DNA from: Hyphomicrobiales bacterium
GTDB lineage: Bacteria; Pseudomonadota; Alphaproteobacteria; Rhizobiales; Rhizobiaceae
Reading direction: 5' to 3'
Assembly (NCBI GenBank): GCA_900467745.1
Contig: UBQW01000041.1
Location: forward strand, 39,108-103,107
DNA length: 64,000 nt
Part shown: positions 1 to 7,462 of the stretch, piece after piece
Position numbering within the stretch: position 1 is the stretch's first letter
How the letters are laid out: each line of letters opens with the position of its first letter
The notes under the pieces: generated by a model
Told to the model about the DNA's origin: nothing
The model's database searches: none
The model's input: only the letters and a program-made list of their open reading frames with translations
Position numbers and translations under genes: made by a program

Positions 1-723
1 GCCTATTTCGGCGACACGATCTCGCATTCGGCGCTGCTCGGCGTAGCTTTGTCGCTGCTCATGCAGTTCAACCTGACGCTCTCGGTCTTCGTGGTTGCAG
101 CGGCCGTCTCGATCCTGCTGCTCTTGCTGCAGAAGCGGCAGGCTCTCTCGGCCGATGCGTTGCTCGGCATTCTCTCGCATGCGACGCTGGCGATCGGGCT
201 GGTCATGGTCGCCTTCATGACCTGGGTGCGCATCGACCTCATCGCCTTCCTGTTCGGCGATATCCTCGCGGTTTCCAAGGCCGATATCGCCTTCATCTGG
301 GGCGGCGGTATTCTGGTGCTCGCTGCGATCGCCTGGCTGTGGCGGCCGCTACTTGCCTCGACCGTCAATCCCGAGCTTGCCGAGGCCGAAGGGCTGAAGC
401 CGGAGCGGGCGCGGCTGTTCTTCATGCTGTTGATGGCCGTCGTTATCGCCATCGCCATGAAGATCGTCGGCATCATGCTGATCACCTCGCTGCTGATCAT
501 TCCGGCCGCCGCTGCCCGGCGCTTTTCGTCGACGCCCGAGATCATGGCGGTGCTCGCCTCGCTGATCGGGGCGGTTGCCGTGGTCGGCGGGCTGTTCGGT
601 TCGCTCACCTACGACACGCCGTCGGGCCCGTCGATCGTGGTCGCGGCTCTCATTCTCTTCATTCTCAGCCTGCTGCCCAAATTCGGGCGTGGCCAGGCCG
701 CCACGGAAGGACAAGGCTCATGA
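1..723 (+). CDS. znuB: Zinc ABC transporter permease ZnuB (5' end cut off)
   Basis: Inner-membrane permease of the high-affinity zinc importer ZnuABC. The reading frame is open from base 1 without a plausible start, so the N-terminus lies outside the window; about 240 residues are visible. The visible part is almost wholly hydrophobic, with six or so membrane segments, and has the Gly-rich, Ala-rich segments ending in the LLIIPAAAARRFS block typical of the ABC-3 (ZnuB/MntB) permease family. Its stop overlaps the start of the next gene (zur) in an ATGA, so the two are translated together. ZnuA and ZnuC are expected upstream, outside the window. The manganese homologue MntB/SitC is the alternative, but the coupling to a Zur-type regulator favours zinc. 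Confidence 0.9.
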   Translation, partial: AYFGDTISHSALLGVALSLLMQFNLTLSVFVVAAAVSILLLLLQKRQALSADALLGILSHATLAIGLVMVAFMTWVRIDLIAFLFGDILAVSKADIAFIWGGGILVLAAIAWLWRPLLASTVNPELAEAEGLKPERARLFFMLLMAVVIAIAMKIVGIMLITSLLIIPAAAARRFSSTPEIMAVLASLIGAVAVVGGLFGSLTYDTPSGPSIVVAALILFILSLLPKFGRGQAATEGQGS

Positions 724-1118
724 GCGCACCCGCATTGACCAAGAACCAGGCGCTTGTCTTCGACGTTCTCGAAAAGGCCGACGGCCCACTCAGCGCCTAC
801 ACCATTCTCGACAAGCTGCGCGACCACGGTTTTCGCGCGCCGCTGCAGGTCTACCGGGCGCTGGAGAAGCTGCTGGAATACGGCGTCGTGCACCGGCTCG
901 AGAGCATCAACTCCTTCGTTGCCTGCGCGCATCCCGGCGAGAATTGCCACAGCCACGGCATCGTCGCCTTCGCCATCTGCGAGAGCTGCGGCCAGGTGAT
1001 GGAGTTCCACGACCACGAAGTTGACCACCGCCTGATGGACTGGACCAAGTCCAAGAAGTTCAAGGCCGAGAAGACGACGATCGAGATCCGCGGGCTTTGC
1101 GAGGCCTGTGCGGCGTAA
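720..1118 (+). CDS. zur: Fur-family zinc uptake regulator Zur
   Basis: Zinc-responsive repressor of the Fur family, 132 residues. The ATG at 720 overlaps the znuB stop and is the only start that gives a normal-length protein; the longer open frame reads back into znuB. An N-terminal winged helix (roughly residues 1-80, with the APLQVYRALEKLLEYG recognition region) is followed by the metal-binding dimerisation domain. Visible metal ligands include a CHSHG motif, the CESCG pair and a C-terminal CEAC pair (structural zinc). Known role of the family: with Zn(II) bound it represses znuABC. Its place as the last gene of the znu operon suggests autoregulation, though the promoter and Zur box are outside the window. 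It ends directly against the convergent gene on the other strand, with no spacer. Confidence 0.93.
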   Translation: MSAPALTKNQALVFDVLEKADGPLSAYTILDKLRDHGFRAPLQVYRALEKLLEYGVVHRLESINSFVACAHPGENCHSHGIVAFAICESCGQVMEFHDHEVDHRLMDWTKSKKFKAEKTTIEIRGLCEACAA

Positions 1119-1649
1119 TCAATCCAGCCGCTTCAGATCGCGCGCGAAACGCTGCCAGTTGGCGACGTATTTTTCCGCCGAGCGCCTCAGCCCTTCGATC
1201 GCCTTGTCGTCGAGGGTGCGGATGGCGCGGGCGGGGGAGCCGACGATCAGGGAGTTGTCGGGGAATTCCTTGCCTTCCGTCACCAGCGCATTGGCGCCGA
1301 CGAGGCAGTTGTTGCCGATCTTCGCGCCGTTCAGCACCGTGGCGCCCATGCCAACAAGCGAATTGTTTCCGATCACGCAGCCGTGGACAATCGCATGATG
1401 ACCGATGGTGCAGCCTTCGCCGATCGTGACGGGATAGCCGGGATCGGTATGCAGCATCGCGCCTTCCTGGATGTTCGTCGCCGCGCCGACCGTAATCGGC
1501 TCGTTGTCGCCGCGCAGCACTGCGCCGAACCAGACGCCGACGTCACTTCCGAGCGTGACCCTGCCGATCACATGCGCATCGGGCGCGATCCAGTACGTGC
1601 CTGATGGCGGCAGATCCGGTTCGTGGCCCGAGAGCGCGTAGATCGGCAT
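1119..1649 (-). CDS. Gamma-carbonic-anhydrase-like hexapeptide-repeat protein
   Basis: 176-residue protein of the YrdA/CaiE/PaaY gamma-carbonic-anhydrase-like family. Repeated hexapeptide units (V/I/L-G-x-x-x-x) run from about residue 25 to 140 and should form a left-handed beta-helix that trimerises. Three histidines are placed like the zinc ligands of the family (in AMLHTD and in GHHAIVHGC). Whether it hydrates CO2 cannot be read from sequence, since many YrdA proteins have no proven activity. The C-terminal helix is Arg/Lys-rich, as usual. The gene sits 36 bp downstream of the FAH-family gene in the same orientation, so the two may be cotranscribed, and its stop abuts the zur stop. Confidence 0.85.
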   Translation of the reverse strand: MPIYALSGHEPDLPPSGTYWIAPDAHVIGRVTLGSDVGVWFGAVLRGDNEPITVGAATNIQEGAMLHTDPGYPVTIGEGCTIGHHAIVHGCVIGNNSLVGMGATVLNGAKIGNNCLVGANALVTEGKEFPDNSLIVGSPARAIRTLDDKAIEGLRRSAEKYVANWQRFARDLKRLD

Positions 1650-1685
1650 GGTCGTTTCTCCCTTCAGAACGTTTCTGGAATTGTT

Positions 1686-2399
1686 CTAGGCGACGTCGAT
1701 CGACAGCTTGGCGACACCGTCAATGCCGCAATCGATATGGTCGCCGCGCTTGACGGCATCGACGCCAGCAGGCGTGCCGGTCATGATCACGTCGCCGGGG
1801 GCGAGTTCGAACAGCTTCGAGAGTTCGGCGATGATTTCAGGCACCTTCCAGATCATCTGGTTGAGATCGCCATCCTGCACGCGCTTGCCGTTCAGATCGA
1901 GCCAGACGCGGCCGGCATCGGGATGGCCGAGCTTTGCCGCCGGGACGATCGCGGAGACGGGAGCGGAATGTTCGAAGGCTTTCGCCAGCTCCCACGGGCG
2001 GCCGAGCTTCTTGGCTTCGGCCTGCAGGTCGCGGCGGGTGAAATCGATGCCGACGCCATAGCCGTAGACGCAATCGAGCGCGTTTTCGAGCGCGATATCC
2101 TTGCCGCCCGATTTCAGCGCAAGCACGCATTCGACCTCGAAATGCACGTCGTTCGATAGCGGCGGGTAGGGGAAGTCCTTGCCGTCGGCGAGCAGATTGT
2201 CGGCGTTCTTCTGGAAGAAGAAGGGCGGCTCGCGGCTCGGATCATGGCCCATCTCGATGGCATGGTCGGCATAGTTGCGGCCGACGCAATAGACGCGACG
2301 CACCGGAAAGCGATCGGTGGTGCCTTCGACGGGGAGGAGGACGGGCGCTGGAAGTGGAATGACGGTGCCGGCGGCCGGGGCGGAAGAGGAGGTGGACAT
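1686..2399 (-). CDS. Fumarylacetoacetate hydrolase (FAH) family protein
   Basis: About 237 residues. The C-terminal FAH fold is clear: YCVGRNYADHAIEMG, the HFEVECVLAL metal-binding Glu pair, DFTRRDLQ, and GDVIMTGTPAGV near the end. Family members are metal-dependent hydrolases, decarboxylases or isomerases of 2-oxo or beta-dicarbonyl acids (for example acylpyruvate hydrolase, oxaloacetate decarboxylase); the substrate cannot be told here. I chose the ATG at 2399 because upstream residues are low-complexity and not family-like. An ATG at 2438 in the same frame is equally possible and neither has a strong ribosome site. The open frame continues to 2570 and would overlap dusA, which I consider unlikely. 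Divergent from dusA. Confidence 0.8.
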   Translation of the reverse strand: MSTSSSAPAAGTVIPLPAPVLLPVEGTTDRFPVRRVYCVGRNYADHAIEMGHDPSREPPFFFQKNADNLLADGKDFPYPPLSNDVHFEVECVLALKSGGKDIALENALDCVYGYGVGIDFTRRDLQAEAKKLGRPWELAKAFEHSAPVSAIVPAAKLGHPDAGRVWLDLNGKRVQDGDLNQMIWKVPEIIAELSKLFELAPGDVIMTGTPAGVDAVKRGDHIDCGIDGVAKLSIDVA

Positions 2400-2560
2400 G
2401 GACGGGGATGCTCTTGCTGTTTTCGTGAGTCCGGCCATCTTAGCCGCAAAATTGAAGCTGGGGGAAGCGTGGAAGAGGGTCTCGCGGTACGCCTGTTCCG
2501 GCATTGCTGCCCTGCGCGGGGAAACTGGCGTTTTCGCGCGCTTTGCGCTATTAGCGCGGC

Positions 2561-3592
2561 ATGACACCATCGCATTTCTACAAACAGGCGCTCGAAACGA
2601 AGCGGCCGGTCTTCGCCGTTGCGCCGATGATCGACTGGACCGATAGGCATTGCCGTTATTTCCATCGACAGATCAGTCGTAACGCGCTGCTCTACACGGA
2701 AATGGTCGTGGCCGACGCCATCATCCATGGGCCGCGCGAGCGGTTGCTGTCCTTCGACGCCGCGGAGCATCCGGTGGCGTTGCAGCTTGGCGGGTCTGAT
2801 CCGGACAAGCTGGTCAAGGCGGTGGAGATCGCGGCGCCTTACGGCTACGACGAGATCAACCTCAATGTCGGCTGTCCCTCGGATCGGGTGCAATCGGGCA
2901 CGTTCGGGGCCTGCCTGATGCTGACGCCGGATGTGGTCGCGGATTGCATCCGGGCGATGAAGAAGGTCTCTTCCGTGCCGGTTACCGTGAAGTGCCGGAT
3001 CGGGGTGGACGAGCAGGAGCCGGAGAAGGCGCTGCCTGAACTCCTCGACCGGGTGCTCGATGCCGGCGCCGACGCGATCTGGATTCATGCCCGCAAGGCC
3101 TGGCTGAAGGGCTTGTCGCCGAAGGAAAACCGCGAGATCCCGCCGCTCGACTACGACATCGTCTACCGCACCAAGCAGGCGCGGCCGGATGTGTTCATCG
3201 GCATCAATGGCGGCATCCAGACGCTGGATCAGGCCGAAGAACATCTGCGGCATGTCGATGGCGTGATGCTCGGGCGGGCGGCCTATCAGAATGCGGGCGT
3301 ACTTGCCGATGTCGATCACCGCTTCTTCGAGGCGGAGGCTCAGGCCTTCGACTGGGAGCTTCTGCGCGACCGGATGATGGATTACGCGGCGCGGCACATT
3401 GCCGATGGCGGGCGGCTGCAGCAGGTGGCGCGGCATATGGTGGGGCTGTTCACCGGCCTGCCGGGCGCGCGGCGGTATCGGCAGATTCTGTCCACCGATG
3501 CGGTGAAGGCTGGGGCCGGGCCAGAGGTGATTGCGGCGGCTTTCGCGGCGGTGGATTTTTCCGGTGTGGTGGAGGATGCGGTCAGCGCTTGA
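2561..3592 (+). CDS. dusA: tRNA-dihydrouridine(20/20a) synthase DusA
   Basis: FMN- and NADPH-dependent enzyme that reduces uridine 20/20a in the D-loop of tRNAs. 343 residues, normal for DusA. Visible marks are the N-terminal FAVAPMIDWTDRHCR motif, the NLNVGCPSDRVQSG catalytic-cysteine motif (Cys about 110), the IHARKAWLKGLSPKEN block that distinguishes DusA from DusB/C, and the NGGIQ flavin-phosphate segment. The ATG at 2561 gives a start that aligns with the family. The gene stands alone: a divergent FAH-family gene lies upstream and a 515 bp spacer follows. Confidence 0.95.
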   Translation: MTPSHFYKQALETKRPVFAVAPMIDWTDRHCRYFHRQISRNALLYTEMVVADAIIHGPRERLLSFDAAEHPVALQLGGSDPDKLVKAVEIAAPYGYDEINLNVGCPSDRVQSGTFGACLMLTPDVVADCIRAMKKVSSVPVTVKCRIGVDEQEPEKALPELLDRVLDAGADAIWIHARKAWLKGLSPKENREIPPLDYDIVYRTKQARPDVFIGINGGIQTLDQAEEHLRHVDGVMLGRAAYQNAGVLADVDHRFFEAEAQAFDWELLRDRMMDYAARHIADGGRLQQVARHMVGLFTGLPGARRYRQILSTDAVKAGAGPEVIAAAFAAVDFSGVVEDAVSA

Positions 3593-4107
3593 GGGGGGAG
3601 GCACGACGTCTCCACGGCACACCAAAAACCCCACGCCGCCCGAAAGCCCGTGTTTCCACCATTCCAAACTTCGTTCGGACGGGGCGCTGGAAATCACCTC
3701 GATTGAGTAAATAAGATATGGCGCTTCCCAGCGCCCCGTTCGGCGGTTTTTGTCCGTGACTTCGATCTCTCTGCCTTCTCGCCTAACTTCGCGGCGAGAC
3801 CATGTGTGCCTCACAGGCACGTCCGGGCTCAACTCGGCCCCTCTTGCGAGGGAAACCGCCGTCACCGGAGGGAGATCATTTTCCGCGAACCCGGACCGTG
3901 AGGTTTTGCGTCCTACCCTCACGCTCCGCGCCGATCCCGCCTCGCCGGCACGCCTGCCGGTGTATCCAATGACGGGACGCCGACAGTGTAGGGCGGGGTT
4001 TCGGGGCGGGGAAAATTGTGGTTGTGATTTTTCGTGAATTGCTGATGTGCAAGCTACATCATGCCGACAGAGCGGCGGTCACGCCGCCGCCCTTGACCGA
4101 CACCCCC
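3593..4107. other. 515 bp intergenic region rich in short inverted repeats, no gene recognised
   Basis: Spacer between the convergent dusA and DyP peroxidase genes. Open frames cross it (for example 3750-4037 on the plus strand) but none has a credible start, family match or ribosome site, and I do not call them. It holds one long inverted repeat (3676-3742, listed separately) and several short ones: GTGCC-TCACA-GGCAC near 3807-3821, and GCCGGCAC/GTGCCGGT-like pairs near 3950-3962. This density of hairpins is what one would expect of an intergenic mosaic repeat or a structured RNA, but I cannot match it to tmRNA, RNase P, 6S or SRP RNA by their conserved cores. Confidence 0.5.
3676..3742. repeat. 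Long inverted repeat (15 bp arms)
   Basis: Left arm 3676-3690 (CGGACGGGGCGCTGG) pairs with right arm 3728-3742 (CCAGCGCCCCGTTCG) with one G-U, leaving a 37 nt AT-rich interior. It lies 84 bp after the dusA stop. It could act as a transcription terminator or processing site for dusA, or be part of a dispersed palindromic element; there is no clear T-run after the right arm on the plus strand except GGTTTTTG at 3745-3752. Confidence 0.6.
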
Positions 4108-5532
4108 CTACAAGCTCCGACAAAACGCCAGTGACGGCATGAAGAAATACTCCCCGCCCTTCATGGTCACCGCCTGCGGTGTCGCGGTCGTGGTCGCGGT
4201 GGTCGTGCCGCCCCATTCGACCGGACAGTGGATGTCGGGGCGTGGGTTGGGGCTTTGGCCGATCACGAGGTCGAGGCCCGGGGCGCCGGCGCCCGGGGGG
4301 ACGCGGGGGAAGCCGGGGTTGTTGGCCCAGGTCGATTGCGCGAACTCGAACTGCTCGGCGATGTCGGCGTTGAAGGCCATGAACAGCAGGCCGACATCCT
4401 TGCTCGGCTTGTTTTCGATGCGGCCGTCATTGGGCTGGTCGGTGCGCACGCCATAGGTCTGGCCGCGCCGCGCCATGATGTGCAGGCGTTCGCCGTCGAC
4501 GGGCTCGAAGCCGCCGGAGCCGCGCGGGTTGACCTTGCGGATATGGGCGAAGAACGGACACTTGGCGCCGTTAGGGTCGCTGTCATAGTCGAAGTCGTTG
4601 GGCACCGGGTGGTGGTTGCCGTCTGCGAACTGGGTGGTGAGTGGCGTGCCGTCCTCGAAGCGGCCGACCAGCATGGCGCCCGCCCGTTCCGCATCGTCGC
4701 CCTTCAGATGCAGCCGTTTGGCCAGGGCCTTTTCCTGCTTCTTGAACTGCTTGACGTTCTGCTCGAGCTTGCGGAACACGAAGTAGCTGCCGAAGTGCTT
4801 GGCTGGATCGGGGGCGGCGGTATCGGGCACGATCACGCGGTTCAGCGCGAAGGCGGGGTCCCAGTTGGTGGCGCCGTCGGCCGTCAGGCGTTCGTCGTCG
4901 ATATCCTCGGTCAGGAACAGCGGCTGGCTGCGGCCGTCGACATAGCCGAAGTGCTCGATGCCGTCGCCATTGCTGTTGTGCAGGCCGTGGCCCTTCTCCT
5001 CGCCGAGAATATGGACGCCGTGGCATGCCTGGATCAGGTGGCGCACCGCCGTCAGCGCCTTGTTGCGCGGGCCGGACATCTGGTCGCCGACGAGGATGAC
5101 GGCGTGGATAGCGTCGCGGAAATGCGGTTCCCAGCTCGCGGGCGCCGGGTCGTTCAGGCCGGCGTTCTTCATGCCGGAGCGGAACGAGGCGTCCGGCGGG
5201 ATTTTCGGGGCGGGGATCTGCAGCGCGGCATAGCCATCGCCGGTGAGGCCGACGCTGACATAGGGCGTGCCCTTGGTGCCCGTCGCCTTGAAGGCCTTGA
5301 CCTCCTGCAGGTGGGTCTTTGCCGATTTCAGGAGCGGCGTACCTGTCGGCGGCTGCGACAGCGCCTTCAATAGCGCGCGGCCGCCGGCGGGGTCGGAAAA
5401 TTTCAGGAACAGGATGGTCAGGAATTCGCGGGTGTGGGCCTTGACGATATTCGGTTGAAGCTCGTCGAGCATCACGGCGGCGTCTCCCGCAGCGCTCTCC
5501 CATGAAAGCGGTTGGGTCAGATCGAAAGGCAT
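4108..5532 (-). CDS. DyP-type haem peroxidase
   Basis: 474-residue dye-decolorizing peroxidase: a haem protein that uses H2O2 to oxidise dyes, phenols and possibly other substrates. The ferredoxin-like DyP signature GYVDG (GXXDG; distal catalytic Asp) lies in HFGYVDGRSQP, about residue 200. FFAHIRKVNPR supplies the proximal haem His, and HIMARRGQTYG the distal Arg. The length puts it with the longer bacterial/fungal-like classes rather than the ~300-residue A/B types. No Tat or Sec signal is visible at the N-terminus (MPFDLTQPLSWESAAG), so it is probably cytoplasmic or cargo for a compartment. No encapsulin gene is next to it. The gene has a 525 bp upstream region shared with a divergent MFS gene and containing a perfect palindrome. 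Confidence 0.88.
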   Translation of the reverse strand: MPFDLTQPLSWESAAGDAAVMLDELQPNIVKAHTREFLTILFLKFSDPAGGRALLKALSQPPTGTPLLKSAKTHLQEVKAFKATGTKGTPYVSVGLTGDGYAALQIPAPKIPPDASFRSGMKNAGLNDPAPASWEPHFRDAIHAVILVGDQMSGPRNKALTAVRHLIQACHGVHILGEEKGHGLHNSNGDGIEHFGYVDGRSQPLFLTEDIDDERLTADGATNWDPAFALNRVIVPDTAAPDPAKHFGSYFVFRKLEQNVKQFKKQEKALAKRLHLKGDDAERAGAMLVGRFEDGTPLTTQFADGNHHPVPNDFDYDSDPNGAKCPFFAHIRKVNPRGSGGFEPVDGERLHIMARRGQTYGVRTDQPNDGRIENKPSKDVGLLFMAFNADIAEQFEFAQSTWANNPGFPRVPPGAGAPGLDLVIGQSPNPRPDIHCPVEWGGTTTATTTATPQAVTMKGGEYFFMPSLAFCRSL

Positions 5533-6057
5533 GGCTCCTCCTCCTCGGGGCTGGTCGGCCTAGGATGTCTTCATGCGCATGGCTGGAACTGCTCAGACCG
5601 ACGGTTGATCTGCTGTTGTCTTGCTCAGGTCTAAAATCATCGATTTTTCGCAAGCGGTATCATCGCCGCCAGAGACTGGCGGGCGCATTGCCGGTATGGA
5701 TGCAATCTATCTGTGCTTGCTTTTTGTGGTTGCATATGCAACCTAACATTTATATCTCACATTTTGCTAATAATCGCAATAGCTATTTAGAAGCAGGCAC
5801 TTGGCGGAAATTTCTGCGCCAGAATGAAACGCTCGCCCTTTGGTGGTCGCTTAGCAAGAGGTTGCGTGTGGCGACGATAAGGCCATCCACGGGCACGGCG
5901 CGATCACGACAAACGTGATGGAACAAGGGCAGCGTTGCTGACGTTTCAAAAGCGCTGCCTGTCACAGCTCCACCCCGCCCATGCCAGGGCGATCCCTCTC
6001 TTCGACGGCACCCGGATTTGCCCCGCTTCGCCGCCGCTTTCGGACGGAGGATCCGTT
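5533..6057. other. 525 bp divergent intergenic region between DyP peroxidase and MFS carrier
   Basis: No convincing gene; the plus-strand frame 5502-5918 has no family-like content. The central part (about 5700-5800) is clearly more AT-rich than the flanks and probably holds promoters for both genes. It contains the 16 bp palindrome listed at 5728-5743. A good ribosome site (GGACGGAGG, 6041-6049) precedes the MFS start. Confidence 0.6.
5728..5743. promoter_or_regulatory. Perfect 16 bp palindrome, candidate operator
   Basis: GGTTGCATATGCAACC reads the same on both strands with no spacer. It sits in the AT-rich middle of the divergent region, 195 bp upstream of the DyP start and 315 bp upstream of the MFS start. 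Short perfect dyads of this kind are typical of dimeric regulators (GntR, MarR, LacI and others); no regulator gene is adjacent, so the binding protein is unknown. Confidence 0.45.
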
Positions 6058-7308
6058 ATGTCCGCATTGGAAAGCCTGCGCCGGCAGACGCCGCAGCAGC
6101 GCAACACCGTTATCGCCAGCTATCTCGGCTGGACGCTTGATGCCTTCGATTTCTTCATACTCGTCTTCGTTCTCAAATATATCGCCGCAGAATTCAAAAC
6201 CGACGTTCCGGCCGTCTCGGTGGCGATCTTGCTGACGCTCGCGATGCGGCCGGTCGGCGCGCTGCTGTTCGGGCTGGCGTCGGATAAATACGGGCGGCGG
6301 ATCACGCTGATGGTCAACGTGCTGCTCTATTCGATATTCGAATTCCTCACCGGCTTCTCCACCGGGCTCACCATGTTCATCGTGCTGCGCGCGCTCTACG
6401 GCATCGCCATGGGCGGCGAGTGGGGTGTGGGTGCGTCGCTGGTGATGGAGACCGTGCCGGAAGAGAGCCGCGGCATCGTCTCCGGCATCCTGCAGGCCGG
6501 CTATCCCTCGGGCTATCTGCTGGCCTCGATCGTGTTCTTCCTGCTCTTTCCCATCATCGGCTGGCGCGGCATGTTCTTCGTCGGCGCAGCACCGGCGCTC
6601 TTGGTGCTCTATATCCGCCGCAGCGTCGAGGAGAGCCCGGCCTTCCTGAAGCAGCAGGAGCGGGGACGCCGGCCGTTCCTTACCGTGCTCAGGGAGAACA
6701 TACCGCTGTTCATCTGGTCGGTGTTGCTGATGACCGCGTTCAATTTCTTCAGCCATGGTACGCAGGATCTCTATCCGACCTTCCTCGAGACACAGCGTAA
6801 CTACGACAGCTACACCACCGGTGCGATCGCCATCGTCTACAATATCGGGGCGATCTGCGGCGGGCTGTTCTTCGGGGCGCTGTCGCAGCGGATCGGCCGC
6901 AAGAAGGCGATCGTCATCGCGGCGTTGATCGCGGTGCCGGTGGCGCCGCTGTGGGTCTATGCGCCGGGTCCGGTGCTGCTTGCGATCGGCGCCTTCCTGA
7001 TGCAGTTCTTCGTGCAGGGTGCCTGGGGCATCGTGCCCGTGCATCTCAACGAGCTTTCGCCGGATGAGGTTCGCAGCACGTTTCCGGGGTTTGCCTACCA
7101 GCTCGGCAATCTGCTGGCATCGGGCAATGCTACGATCCAGTCCGGCCTGGCGGCTCACTGGAATGGCGATTACGCCTATGCGCTTTTGATCGTCGCCGGC
7201 ATCGTGGCTGTTGTCGTGGCCGTTCTGGCGGCGTTCGGCTACGAGAAAAAAGATGTGCGCTTCGGCTCGGAGGATGCCGGAGAGCCGCACCGCGCCCTGC
7301 GCGCGTGA
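6058..7308 (+). CDS. MFS transporter, sialate:H+ symporter (lactate/carboxylate) type
   Basis: 416-residue inner-membrane carrier with 12 predicted helices. The N-terminal block LDAFDFFILVFVLKYIAAEF, the DKYGRR loop-2/3 motif and IGRKKAIV in the second half are typical of the major facilitator superfamily, SHS subfamily (lactate, pyruvate and sialate proton symporters such as NanT and Jen1-like carriers). The substrate is most likely a small monocarboxylate but cannot be fixed. The ATG at 6058 is chosen because GGACGGAGG precedes it and the family homology begins there; the open frame extends back to 5935 with unrelated residues. Divergent from the DyP peroxidase; followed by two tandem hairpins. 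Confidence 0.85.
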   Translation: MSALESLRRQTPQQRNTVIASYLGWTLDAFDFFILVFVLKYIAAEFKTDVPAVSVAILLTLAMRPVGALLFGLASDKYGRRITLMVNVLLYSIFEFLTGFSTGLTMFIVLRALYGIAMGGEWGVGASLVMETVPEESRGIVSGILQAGYPSGYLLASIVFFLLFPIIGWRGMFFVGAAPALLVLYIRRSVEESPAFLKQQERGRRPFLTVLRENIPLFIWSVLLMTAFNFFSHGTQDLYPTFLETQRNYDSYTTGAIAIVYNIGAICGGLFFGALSQRIGRKKAIVIAALIAVPVAPLWVYAPGPVLLAIGAFLMQFFVQGAWGIVPVHLNELSPDEVRSTFPGFAYQLGNLLASGNATIQSGLAAHWNGDYAYALLIVAGIVAVVVAVLAAFGYEKKDVRFGSEDAGEPHRALRA

Positions 7309-7311
7309 GCG

Positions 7312-7394
7312 GCAAGGGGCGGCCTCCGACAATCTGGGGCTGCCCCTTGCACCCGTATCAATCGATATGTAGTCTACCGCAGGTAGGCTTTTGT
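7312..7394 (+). terminator. Two tandem terminator-like hairpins after the MFS gene
   Basis: The first hairpin has arms 7312-7323 and 7339-7350 (GCAAGGGGC.../...GCCCCTTGC, 12 bp with one G-U) and starts 3 bp after the MFS stop, but no T-run follows it. The second has arms 7372-7378 and 7382-7388 (GTCTACC-GCA-GGTAGGC) followed directly by TTTTG, which is a compact intrinsic terminator shape. Together they separate the MFS gene from the diguanylate cyclase. Confidence 0.55.
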
Positions 7395-7462
7395 TAACGT
7401 TGAGTGGCTAGCGCTTTTCATCGAGGCGGTGTTTGCGCACTGGGCCTCGTCATCATCGTTCG

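Noticed and set aside
2114..3922. 602-codon minus-strand open frame across dusA
   Set aside because: Antisense to an unmistakable DusA; no start signal or family features.
3750..4037. 95-codon plus-strand open frame in the spacer after dusA
   Set aside because: No ribosome site, no family pattern, and it crosses several inverted repeats.
5502..5918. 138-codon plus-strand open frame upstream of the MFS gene
   Set aside because: Overlaps the DyP start and an AT-rich promoter-like region; composition is not coding-like.
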